This document shows, piece by piece, positions 1-6,569 of a DNA stretch of 11,592 bases. The notes beneath the pieces were generated by a model. The model did no database searches and was not told the origin of the DNA. It was given only the letters and a program-made list of their open reading frames with translations. Position numbers and translations under genes: made by a program. The number at the start of each line of letters is the position of its first letter. Position 1 is the stretch's first letter. This DNA comes from an uncultured Lachnospiraceae bacterium (GTDB lineage Bacteria > Bacillota > Clostridia > Lachnospirales > Lachnospiraceae), in the NCBI GenBank assembly GCA_946549155.1, contig CAMNQN010000099.1, positions 1 through 11,592 on the forward strand. Direction: 5' to 3'.

Positions 1-126
1 CCCCCGCTTGTTGTTGGGGTGCCCGCCGCCCCAAACACCTCTTAATTTTTTTTTGTTGTTTTTCCCCCCCCCCCCCCCCGCCTCTTCCTGCGTCCTGCTA
101 ATTAACTAAACACAAACAGCCGCAAA
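1..126. other. Low-complexity window edge, no gene
   Basis: No credible coding region. The stretch is strongly strand-biased: T-rich runs around 47-63 are followed by 16 consecutive C (64-79), and G/C homopolymers occur in the first 35 bases. Read on the other strand it is a poly-G run followed by A-rich sequence, a pattern common in low-quality read ends and contig termini. It may not represent real genomic sequence. From about 100 onward the sequence looks ordinary and leads into the stop codon of the DapF-like gene at 127. No terminator hairpin is visible for that gene. Confidence 0.6.
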
Positions 127-522
127 TCATTTTCCAAATGCAAAGCTTTCCGACAAATACATTTTGCCCACCGCTTCTGCGGCCTCCCGCTTCTGTCTTC
201 CCTTGAAAACGATTTCTCCGTCTTCTGTATGCAGAATAACGCGCTTCTGCCTGTCATATCCGGCGTCCTCCAAATATTGCAGAAAAGTCTCCGCCGCGGG
301 TTCATCAATCCGGCTTTCTTTTCCGTCGGGACGGTAAACCTTTAATCCCATGCTTTGTCCCTCCATCACCGGCCCGGCCAGAATCCCTCTGGCCCCCAAC
401 CCGAAATTTCTGGTGCAGATCATCCGTACCGCCCGCGCGTCCAGTTTCCGGCTATTTTTACGGACGTCGTATACCAGATAGTCATTTCCCAGATGATGAT
501 ATTTTAAAAGAACTGTATCCAT
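127..522 (-). CDS. Diaminopimelate-epimerase-like short protein, probably an internally deleted DapF
   Basis: 131 residues, against about 270-290 for a full DapF, which interconverts LL- and meso-diaminopimelate for lysine and peptidoglycan synthesis. The start is the ATG at 520-522: AAGGAG lies 7 nt upstream, whereas the ATG two codons earlier leaves almost no spacing. Residues 6-19 (LKYHHLGNDYLVYD) match the DapF N-terminal signature, RNFGLGARG (38-46) matches the family's glycine loop with the usual aspartate changed, and YRPDGKES (63-70) matches the segment before the first catalytic motif. That motif (normally CGNG or similar) is replaced by IDEPA (72-76). The second catalytic motif (SGTG/C region) is absent. 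The last dozen residues, GKMYLSESF, resemble a DapF C-terminal end, suggesting loss of the middle of the protein. I infer it is not an active epimerase. It could be a decayed gene or a small protein with another role. Confidence 0.62.
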   Translation of the reverse strand: MDTVLLKYHHLGNDYLVYDVRKNSRKLDARAVRMICTRNFGLGARGILAGPVMEGQSMGLKVYRPDGKESRIDEPAAETFLQYLEDAGYDRQKRVILHTEDGEIVFKGRQKREAAEAVGKMYLSESFAFGK

Positions 523-589
523 TCCCATTCTCCTTACCAATCTATTTGAAAGATACTTTCCCGGCTTCTTTCGGAACTTCTTATGTTTT

Positions 590-659
590 ATTATATCCGA
601 CATTATTTTATGGGAATACCGTTTTTGTGCTTCCATTCTTTTAAATAGTGCGGTATACT
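590..659. promoter_or_regulatory. Divergent promoter region of the DapF-like and AraC genes
   Basis: Within the 191-bp space between the two start codons there is a minus-strand TATAAT (590-595 on the plus strand as ATTATA) facing the DapF-like gene, and a plus-strand TATACT (654-659) facing the AraC gene. Neither has a convincing TTGACA-like -35 at 16-18 bp, so these are tentative -10 elements. Weak -35 boxes are common where an AraC-type protein activates transcription, but no clear direct-repeat operator was recognised. Confidence 0.35.
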
Positions 660-713
660 GATTCAAAAACCAAATACAAACAAAAAAACAATATAAGAAA
701 AGGAGGCTCTCCC

Positions 714-1616
714 ATGGAAAACCCCCGCCGTGAACTGTCCTATCAGAAAACCGGCTATCTGGACGAAAAATTCAAATTATTTTATATCATAGATCAGGAA
801 CAAAAAACCTTTGAATACCACTATCATGATTTTCACAAAATCCTGATTTTTCTCCAGGGAAATGTCAGCTACGTCATCGAAGGCAAGCAGTATGACCTGA
901 AACCGTTTGATATTATCCTGGTGCGGGCCGGCGAAATTCACCGTCCGGTGATCCACGACACCTCCGCCTATGAGCGTATCATCGCCTACATCTCTCCGGC
1001 CTTTTTTGAAGAATGCCGCAGGGAAGGAAACGACCTGTACCAATGCTTCGCCCGCAGTCAGGCCCAGCAGGCCGGCTTGATCCGCCCAGCCGGGCAGCCA
1101 TCCTCCCCAGCGCAAAATCTGCCTGGAAGACAGGCGCTCTCCGCCGCCCCGGCCTCCTCCCTGATCCAGGTCTGCCACGCCCTGGCCTCCGGTTTTTCCG
1201 ACAACCAGTTTGCCTGCGGCCTGTACCGGAAAATAAAATTTATGGAATTCCTTATCCTGCTAAACCGCATCGTACTGGAGGATACCTTCAGCTACACGGA
1301 GGCCATGACCTCCAATCCCGCGGTTCAAAGCATTTTAAAATACATCAACGACCATCTCACAGAAGATACATTGTCCATCGACACCATCTCCCAGGCAGCA
1401 TTTCTGAACCGCTCCTACCTGATGCATCTTTTTAAAGAGGAAACCGGCTATACCATCGGAAAGTATATTTCAGAAAAACGGCTGTTCCTGGCTAGAAGCC
1501 ACATTTTAAATGGGATCCCGGTTACGGAAGCCTGTTATCGCAGTGGATTTAAAAACTATACTTCCTTCTACTATGCCTACAAAAACAAATACGGCTCCGC
1601 ACCCACTAAAATATAA
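714..1616 (+). CDS. AraC-family transcriptional regulator with N-terminal cupin domain
   Basis: 300 residues. The start ATG at 714 has AGGAGG at 701-706, 7 nt away; in-frame codons further upstream lack a ribosome binding site. Residues about 30-95 form an AraC-type cupin ligand-binding domain: FEYHYHDFHKILIFL at 33-47, then the turn and GEIHRPV at 73-79, with histidines typical of these sugar-sensing folds. Residues about 205-297 carry the two helix-turn-helix motifs, the first around LNRSYLMHLFKEETG (231-245), the second around TEACYRSGFKNYTSFYYAYKN (271-291). Between the domains is a Pro/Ala/Gln-rich linker (about 114-150) that looks like an insertion. The C-terminus stops at APTKI, slightly shorter than most family members, and the stop codon lies inside the 3' end of the convergent kinase gene. 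The effector and targets are unknown; the DapF-like neighbour is the only divergently transcribed candidate. Confidence 0.9.
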   Translation: MENPRRELSYQKTGYLDEKFKLFYIIDQEQKTFEYHYHDFHKILIFLQGNVSYVIEGKQYDLKPFDIILVRAGEIHRPVIHDTSAYERIIAYISPAFFEECRREGNDLYQCFARSQAQQAGLIRPAGQPSSPAQNLPGRQALSAAPASSLIQVCHALASGFSDNQFACGLYRKIKFMEFLILLNRIVLEDTFSYTEAMTSNPAVQSILKYINDHLTEDTLSIDTISQAAFLNRSYLMHLFKEETGYTIGKYISEKRLFLARSHILNGIPVTEACYRSGFKNYTSFYYAYKNKYGSAPTKI

Positions 1617-2919
1617 CCCGAATCTTTGTTCCCTTTCCTGGCTCGCTCTCCAGCTCCAGCGCCGCGTCATGCAGCGCTACGATATGCTTCACAATCGCCA
1701 GCCCCAGACCGGTTCCGCCGGTCTGCTTGGAGCGGCTCTTGTCTACCCGGTAGAAACGCTCAAATATCCGGTCCTGATGCTCCTTCGGAATGCCGATACC
1801 ATTATCCTTCACTTCCAGCACCGCTTTTTCCGCCTCCCCTTTCACCGTCACAATCACCCGGCCGCCCCAGTTATTATAACGGATAGCGTTGTCACACAGA
1901 TTCGTAACCAGCTCCGTCACCAGCTCCCGGTTTCCCCGGATCACCGTTTTCTCTGCCTGAAACATCAGAGACACTCCGTGCTTCTGGGCGCTAATGCGCA
2001 GATTGTCCACGCAGACCCGGGCGATCTCCTCCAGATCCAGCGTTTCAAACCCGTTCTCCTCTTCCATGCCGTCCAACTGGGAAAGCCGGATAATATCATT
2101 GATCAGCGAAAGCAGACGGCTGGCATTTTTCCTTATCTCCCCGGAAAACCGCTTTACCTCCTCCCCCTGCACAATCCCATTTTCCATCAGCTCCGCATAA
2201 CCGGAAATGGCAGTCAGCGGAGTTTTGAGCTCATGGGAAACGTTTGCCGTAAAATCCTGCCGCATTTTGGCTCCCTTTAAAATATCCTCATGCTGTGCCC
2301 GAATCGTATCGGCAAAGGGCTCCAGTTCCCGATAGGCCGGCTTCACCGTATAACCCTCAATATTCAATGCCATCTCCTCCAGAGGCTTCAGCAGATTCCT
2401 GGTCAGAAATCGGGCCAGAACCACGCAGCAAACAATCATCACCAGAATAATAATCCCTATAGCCGGAAGCGCGCTTTCAAAAACACTGAGGATGTTTTTT
2501 GCCTCTCTGGCTGCCCTCAGCACGGAACCGTCCTCCAGTCCCACCGCATAATAAAAGGTACTCTTGTTCAGCGTTCTGGATCTGCGCACCGCCTGGCCGC
2601 TTCCCTTCGCCAGGGCCGCCTGCACCTCCGGCCGGTCCAGATGGTTTTCCATGTTTCCCACGTCCGCATCGTTGTCATACAATACCGCTCCATCCGAAGA
2701 AATCCAGGTAATCCGCAGATCATCCAGATCAATGTCAATCTTATCCACACTCTCCCGCTGAAAAATGCCCGTAGATTCCAAAATAGTCACATTGGCAGCC
2801 AAATCCTCCTGCACCTGACGCTTAAATAAATCATAAAAAACAGCCGACATAAGCAGCAGCGTGGCCAGGATGCCTGCTATCGCTATTCCTATCAGCTGCT
2901 TGTTTATCTTCTTTCTCAT
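1606..2919 (-). CDS. Sensor histidine kinase, PhoR type
   Basis: 437 residues. Layout: short cytoplasmic N-terminus, membrane helix about 9-28, extracytoplasmic sensor region about 29-151 (PAS-like, RITWISSDGAVLYDN at 69-83), second membrane helix about 152-170, HAMP-like linker, then the HisKA and ATPase domains. The H box is FTANVSHELKTPLTAISGY (223-241) with phospho-acceptor His229, and its proline-containing sequence is that of the PhoR/ResE group. N box NLCDNAIRYN (340-349), G1 DNGIGIP (372-378), F box IFERFYRVDKSRS (385-397) and G2 GGTGLGLAI (401-409) are all intact. The ATG at 2917-2919 lies 6 bp after the stop of the response regulator gene, with GGAG inside that gene's end, so the two are translationally linked. 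Position in one operon with a phosphate transporter suggests phosphate sensing, but this is inference from context and family resemblance. Confidence 0.93.
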   Translation of the reverse strand: MRKKINKQLIGIAIAGILATLLLMSAVFYDLFKRQVQEDLAANVTILESTGIFQRESVDKIDIDLDDLRITWISSDGAVLYDNDADVGNMENHLDRPEVQAALAKGSGQAVRRSRTLNKSTFYYAVGLEDGSVLRAAREAKNILSVFESALPAIGIIILVMIVCCVVLARFLTRNLLKPLEEMALNIEGYTVKPAYRELEPFADTIRAQHEDILKGAKMRQDFTANVSHELKTPLTAISGYAELMENGIVQGEEVKRFSGEIRKNASRLLSLINDIIRLSQLDGMEEENGFETLDLEEIARVCVDNLRISAQKHGVSLMFQAEKTVIRGNRELVTELVTNLCDNAIRYNNWGGRVIVTVKGEAEKAVLEVKDNGIGIPKEHQDRIFERFYRVDKSRSKQTGGTGLGLAIVKHIVALHDAALELESEPGKGTKIRVIF

Positions 2920-2925
2920 CCCAAT

Positions 2926-3597
2926 CTACTCCATCACATACCCCACATTGCGCACAGTCTTGATGCGGGTCCCGCCGCTTCCCAGCTTCTGGCGCAGTGT
3001 CTTGATGTGCATATCCACAGTGCGGGATTCCCCTTCAAACTCCGTTCCCCATACCCGGTGCATAATCATCTCCCGGGTCATCACAATACCGGCATTGGCC
3101 ATCAGAAGCTTCAGCAGCTCGTACTCCTTGAAGGTCAGCTCCACCGCCTCCTCATTCACATACACCATGTGCCGCTCATTATCCAGGAACACCTCTCCCA
3201 CGGTGATAAACTTGCTGCTCTCCGCCTCCATCGTCCGGCGCAGCACTGCCTTCACCCTGGTGATCAGTTCCATAACAGAAAAGGGCTTCTTGATATAATC
3301 ATCCGCCCCCATATCCAGTCCCCTGATCATATCGATCTCCGTAGTTTTCGCCGTGACCATGATCACCGGAATTTTCCTGGTACCAGGATTGGCGCGAAGC
3401 CGCTTTAAAATCTCGTATCCGTCCAGATCCGGCAGCATAATGTCCAGAATCGCCAGATCCGGCAGTTTCTCCTCCAGCTTCTTAAAAAACGCCTTTCCAT
3501 TCTCAAAATCACTGACCTGATGTCCGCTGTTTTGCAGCGCAATGATCTCAATCTCCCTGATATCCGTATCGTCCTCTACCACATAGATACACGCCAT
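2926..3597 (-). CDS. OmpR/PhoB-family response regulator
   Basis: 223 residues, normal for the family. The start is the ATG at 3595-3597, which gives MACIYVVEDD; an AGGCGG lies 7 nt upstream. The receiver domain (about 1-118) has the acidic pair E8/D9/D10, phospho-acceptor Asp52 in LAILDIMLPDLDGYE, Thr82 in VTAKT and Lys104 in YIKKPF, all in the expected places. The C-terminal winged helix (about 128-223) has the family landmarks LTFKEYELLKLL, MTREMIMHRVWG, SRTVDMHIKTLRQKLG and the terminal TVRNVGYVM. It is the partner of the kinase encoded 6 bp downstream. It is separated from the upstream Na/Pi transporter gene by 132 bp filled mostly by 37-bp repeats; no promoter was seen there, so it is probably co-transcribed with the transporter. 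Proposed target: the TTTACA-repeat region at 5693-5754, which would make the operon autoregulated. Confidence 0.93.
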   Translation of the reverse strand: MACIYVVEDDTDIREIEIIALQNSGHQVSDFENGKAFFKKLEEKLPDLAILDIMLPDLDGYEILKRLRANPGTRKIPVIMVTAKTTEIDMIRGLDMGADDYIKKPFSVMELITRVKAVLRRTMEAESSKFITVGEVFLDNERHMVYVNEEAVELTFKEYELLKLLMANAGIVMTREMIMHRVWGTEFEGESRTVDMHIKTLRQKLGSGGTRIKTVRNVGYVME

Positions 3598-3622
3598 ATT
3601 CCATCCGCCTTTTCTTATTTTC

Positions 3623-3733
3623 GCACATCCTGTGTCTGCCACTGCGGTGCGCATTCTCTGCACACCCTGTGCCTGCCATTACAGCGCGCATTCTCTGCAC
3701 ACCCTGTGCCTGCCGCTGCGGCACGCACTCTAC
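3623..3733. repeat. Three tandem 37-bp direct repeats between transporter and regulator genes
   Basis: Units at 3623-3659, 3660-3696 and 3697-3733 are head to tail without spacers. Units 1 and 2 agree at 31 of 37 positions and all six differences are transitions; units 2 and 3 agree at 29 of 37, with the last two differences where the array runs into the transporter stop codon (3730-3732). In units 2 and 3 the left part is GCACACCCTGTGC, a 5-bp stem with a 3-nt loop. 37 is not a multiple of three, so the array does not encode a peptide repeat. It sits in the untranslated gap ahead of the response regulator gene. Function unknown: it could affect mRNA stability or processing between the cistrons, or be a slippage-prone spacer. 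Confidence 0.85.
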
Positions 3734-5541
3734 GCCTGCAAAGGAGCCGCTTTCCTTCTCTCGCCCTCCGACAGCTCCGGAAGCTGATACCGTCGGCTCA
3801 TAGCCTGATACGCCCGCCGGAACTCCTCATTGCTCTCATCCTTCATCTCACCAAGAAATTCATGGGTTTCGAAGTCCTCCGCATCCAACTGCAAAAAAGC
3901 TGCCGCCACATTGGAGCAATGGTCGGCGATTCTCTCCAGGTTGGTAGAGATATCCGACAGCACAAAGCCCAACTCGATGGTACATTTTCCCTGCGTCAGC
4001 CTGCGTATGTGACGCTGCTTTTCTTCCTTATTAATACTGTCAATCACCTGCTCCAAGGGCTCCACCTGCTTCGCCATCTCCTTATCCTCCTTCTGTAAAG
4101 AGGTAAAGGCGTAGTCCATCACATCACTCACCGCCTGCACAAACACAGCCAGTTCTTCCCGCGCGCTGGGCGAAAACTCCAGTTTTTTCTCGTGCATCTC
4201 TCTGGCAGCCTGCATCAAATTTACCGCATGGTCTGAAATGCGCTCAAAATCACCGATATCATGAAGCAGCATGGACAGCCCCCGGCTGTCCCTCCGGGAT
4301 GTTTCACGGCTGCTGATTTTCACCAGATAGGTGCCTAACAGATCCTCATACCGGTCCACTCTGTTTTCCAGCTCCGCCACCCTGGCAGCCCGGGCTTCAT
4401 CATACTCCTTCATCAGTTCAAAGGACAGCCGCACCGCCTCCCTGGTCTGATCCGCCATATTGAAGGCGACAATGCGGCTCTCCTCCAACGCCAGGCCCGG
4501 CTTATCCAAAAACCGGTCGTCCAGCCGGGCAAAATCCTCGTTAACCACTTTCTCCTCTTCCGTCTCCCGATCCTTGATCGTAAGGATAGCCAGCTTCTCC
4601 AGGCCCCCGGCAAAGGGAAACAGTACCAGCGTTGCCCCGATATTAAAGAGGCTGTGAATCACAGCGATGCCCGCCGGGGACGCAGCCCCGGACAGAAATT
4701 CAAAATGCAGAAAGCTGTTCAGCGTATAGAATACTGTCATAAACAGCACAGTGCCAATCACATTAAAATACAGGTGCACAGCGGCGGCCCGCTTGGCGTT
4801 TTTGCTGGCGCCCACACTGGAAATAATAGCCGTGATACAGGTCCCGATATTCTGCCCCATAATGATGGGCAGCGCTGTTCCCAGGGTCACCGCCCCTGTA
4901 GCGCACAATGCCTGCAGAATACCCACCGACGCAGAGGAGCTCTGGATCACAGCAGTCAGTACCGCCCCCATAAGCATCCCCAGCACCGGGTTCGAAAACA
5001 TGGTAAAGATGCTGGTAAAGCTCTCCATCTGAGCCAACGGCTTCACCGCTCCGCTCATCGTCTCCATCCCGAACATCAAAATGGAAAAGCCCACCAGAAT
5101 GCTTCCAACGTCCTTCTTCTTATCCTTTTTGGAGAACATCAAAAAGGCCACTCCAATCACCGCCAGCACCGGCGAAAAGGAGGAGGGCTTCGCAAGACGC
5201 AGAAACACATTGGAGCTCTCAATCCCCGTCAGGCTCAAAAGCCAGGAGGTTACCGTAGTACCAATGTTTGCGCCCATAATAATACCCACTGCCTGTGACA
5301 GCTTCATGATGCCGGAGTTTACAAATCCTACCACCATTACCGTGGTGGCGGAGGAAGACTGAATAACCGCCGTCACCGCCATTCCAAGAAGCACCGCCAT
5401 AAACCGATTCGCTGTCAGCCGTTTCAGCAGCCGCTCCATCCGGCCTCCCGATAACCGGGACAGTCCGGCTCCCATGGTGTCCATTCCGTAAAGAAACAAC
5501 GCCAGGCCGCCAACCATTGTCAAAATATTAAACAGATCCAT
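3730..5541 (-). CDS. Na/Pi cotransporter family protein with C-terminal PhoU-like domain
   Basis: 603 residues from the ATG at 5539-5541, which gives MDLFNILTMVGGLALFLYGM, the usual family start; AGAGGA lies just upstream. An in-frame ATG 47 codons earlier is unlikely because it falls on a putative -10 element and codes for unrelated polar sequence. The membrane domain (about 1-320) contains the two inverted-repeat signatures of SLC34/NptA transporters: QSSSATTVMV (61-70) with GANIGTTVTSW (90-100), and QSSSASVGIL (200-209) with GQNIGTCITA (229-238). The cytoplasmic C-terminal part (about 350-560) is PhoU-like, with two copies of the metal-binding helix motif: DIGDFERISDHAVNL (428-442) and DISTNLERIADHCSN (530-544). 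It imports phosphate with sodium across the cell membrane. First gene of an operon with a PhoB/PhoR-type pair; the PhoU domain might also signal to the kinase, as PhoU does elsewhere (inference). Confidence 0.93.
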   Translation of the reverse strand: MDLFNILTMVGGLALFLYGMDTMGAGLSRLSGGRMERLLKRLTANRFMAVLLGMAVTAVIQSSSATTVMVVGFVNSGIMKLSQAVGIIMGANIGTTVTSWLLSLTGIESSNVFLRLAKPSSFSPVLAVIGVAFLMFSKKDKKKDVGSILVGFSILMFGMETMSGAVKPLAQMESFTSIFTMFSNPVLGMLMGAVLTAVIQSSSASVGILQALCATGAVTLGTALPIIMGQNIGTCITAIISSVGASKNAKRAAAVHLYFNVIGTVLFMTVFYTLNSFLHFEFLSGAASPAGIAVIHSLFNIGATLVLFPFAGGLEKLAILTIKDRETEEEKVVNEDFARLDDRFLDKPGLALEESRIVAFNMADQTREAVRLSFELMKEYDEARAARVAELENRVDRYEDLLGTYLVKISSRETSRRDSRGLSMLLHDIGDFERISDHAVNLMQAAREMHEKKLEFSPSAREELAVFVQAVSDVMDYAFTSLQKEDKEMAKQVEPLEQVIDSINKEEKQRHIRRLTQGKCTIELGFVLSDISTNLERIADHCSNVAAAFLQLDAEDFETHEFLGEMKDESNEEFRRAYQAMSRRYQLPELSEGERRKAAPLQA

Positions 5542-5630
5542 GATTTTCCTCTTTTCCTGTGTACAATCCTTCAGATTCTCTATACTGGTTAGTTTGTTCA
5601 GCTTCCTTTTAAATATGCCGCCAAACCGCC

Positions 5631-5647
5631 CCGCAAATTTTTTGCGG
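5631..5647 (-). other. Hairpin in the leader of the Na/Pi transporter mRNA
   Basis: Perfect 7-bp inverted repeat CCGCAAA / TTTGCGG with a 3-nt loop, about 90 nt upstream of the transporter start and downstream of the proposed promoter. It is not followed by a T tract on either strand, so it does not look like a terminator. It could be a minor structural element of the 5' leader. Confidence 0.4.
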
Positions 5648-5682
5648 TCCCCCGTACTCAAAATTTGCGTCTCTCTGAACAT

Positions 5683-5754
5683 ATCATACCTATGTAAATT
5701 CTAAAGAGGTTCTTATGTAAAATCTGTGTAAAATCAGCCGCCCATAGTTCTAAA
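5683..5754 (-). promoter_or_regulatory. Candidate Pho-box promoter of the Na/Pi transporter operon
   Basis: Reading the minus strand, TTTACA hexamers occur at 5727-5732, 5716-5721 and 5693-5698 (given as plus-strand positions), with TTTAGA at 5749-5754 and 5700-5705. The step from 5727 to 5716 is exactly 11 bp, 5749 to 5727 is 22 bp, and 5716 to 5693 is 23 bp, so most lie on one helical lattice. Firmicute PhoP binds repeated TT(A/C/T)ACA hexamers with about 11-bp spacing upstream of the -10. A TATGAT -10 lies at 5683-5688 with no -35, as expected for an activator-dependent promoter. The implied leader is about 135 nt. The Pho-box identity rests on spacing, hexamer sequence and operon content. 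Confidence 0.5.
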
Positions 5755-5759
5755 TTCCG

Positions 5760-6494
5760 TTATATAAACTTATGCCACGATTTCACGGAAACTGTAATAG
5801 CGCGCTCCGCTCTTTTCAGGTCCTTTTCCTCCAGTGCTTCCAATATCCTGGTATGCAGCTTCAGGGTATTCTGCCCTGCGGCAGTTTTCGTTTTCCGTGA
5901 AACCGATTTTATTTCCATCTGGAAAAAATCCATGAGAAATTCATACATATAATCCAAAAGCTGATTATGGCTGGCCGCTCCTAACGCTTTATGAAACGCT
6001 TGCTCATGCTCATAAATCAGTTTCTCATCAAAGTCCGGATTCTCAATATCTTTCGCGAACTTCTGCAGAATCCGCCGCAAACCTTGCAAATCCTCCGCAG
6101 TGGCATGTCTGACAGCCGCTTTCACAACGCCAAGCTCCATACACTCTCTGATCTCGCTCATCTCGTCCTCATTATTGGCGCAATATAACATATTAAACAG
6201 CAACGGATCAAAGCATTTCCTGCTGATGCTCTTCGCAATATAAGTCCCGTTTCCCCGCTTAATCTCCACCACGCCAAAAGCCGCCAGAACCTTCATGGCC
6301 TCACGAACAGAGCCCCTGCTCACATTCATCGCGGCAGCCAAATCATTTTCCGGTGGAAGCAAATCTCCTGGCTTAAGTTCCCTTGCCAGCAACAGTTCTT
6401 TTATTTTATTGATAACCAGATCCGTTGCCGAACTCCTTTTTGTTGTCTCTCCTGCATATAAAACATTCAACCCGTCTTTTTTCTGATCCGACAT
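5760..6494 (-). CDS. FadR/GntR-family transcriptional regulator (FCD domain)
   Basis: 244 residues, typical for the family. The N-terminal winged helix (about 22-88) shows the GntR pattern: ARELKPGDLLPPENDLAAAM (37-56) then SRGSVREAMKVLAAFGVVEI (59-78) and RGNGTYI. The C-terminal FCD domain (about 110-240) has candidate metal/ligand residues E164 and H168 (HEQAFHKAL), H214 (LHTRILEAL) and H241 near the end (KSWH), a set known in FCD regulators that bind carboxylates. The start ATG at 6492-6494 has GGGG 8-9 nt upstream. It is the last gene of the TRAP/isomerase cluster, with a 75-bp gap that holds its own possible promoter. FCD regulators generally sense the substrate or an intermediate of the neighbouring catabolic genes. 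I infer it binds the three 17-bp elements at the dctQ/dehydrogenase divergent promoters. Confidence 0.93.
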   Translation of the reverse strand: MSDQKKDGLNVLYAGETTKRSSATDLVINKIKELLLARELKPGDLLPPENDLAAAMNVSRGSVREAMKVLAAFGVVEIKRGNGTYIAKSISRKCFDPLLFNMLYCANNEDEMSEIRECMELGVVKAAVRHATAEDLQGLRRILQKFAKDIENPDFDEKLIYEHEQAFHKALGAASHNQLLDYMYEFLMDFFQMEIKSVSRKTKTAAGQNTLKLHTRILEALEEKDLKRAERAITVSVKSWHKFI

Positions 6495-6517
6495 TTTTTA
6501 TTCCCCAAAAACCATAA

Positions 6518-6544
6518 TTTACCAGTAAAATACTTAATATTATA
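6518..6544 (-). promoter_or_regulatory. Possible own promoter and operator of the FadR-type gene
   Basis: On the minus strand an extended -10, TG-A-TATAAT, lies at 6539-6544 plus the TG just upstream; no good -35 is seen. Immediately downstream, about where transcription would start, is the inverted repeat TTTAC-CA-GTAAA (6518-6529). This would suit autorepression, but the element differs from the ACATC-N-GATsT sites upstream of dctQ, and the spacing is only suggestive. Confidence 0.35.
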
Positions 6545-6569
6545 TCATAGGTTTGCTCTTTCATCCAGA

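Noticed and set aside
64..79. G-quadruplex or regulatory poly-C/poly-G element
   Set aside because: It is a single homopolymer at the window edge beside other low-complexity runs; artefact is the simpler explanation.
1510..2280. 256-codon plus-strand open frame across the AraC 3' end and kinase gene
   Set aside because: It overlaps two genes with intact domain motifs in other frames and has no family-like features or ribosome binding site.
3623..3733. CRISPR array
   Set aside because: The 37-bp units are directly adjacent without unique spacers, they differ from each other, and no cas gene is nearby.
5631..5647. Terminator or riboswitch upstream of the Na/Pi transporter
   Set aside because: The 7-bp hairpin has no T tract on either strand, and the leader shows no conserved riboswitch elements that I can recognise.
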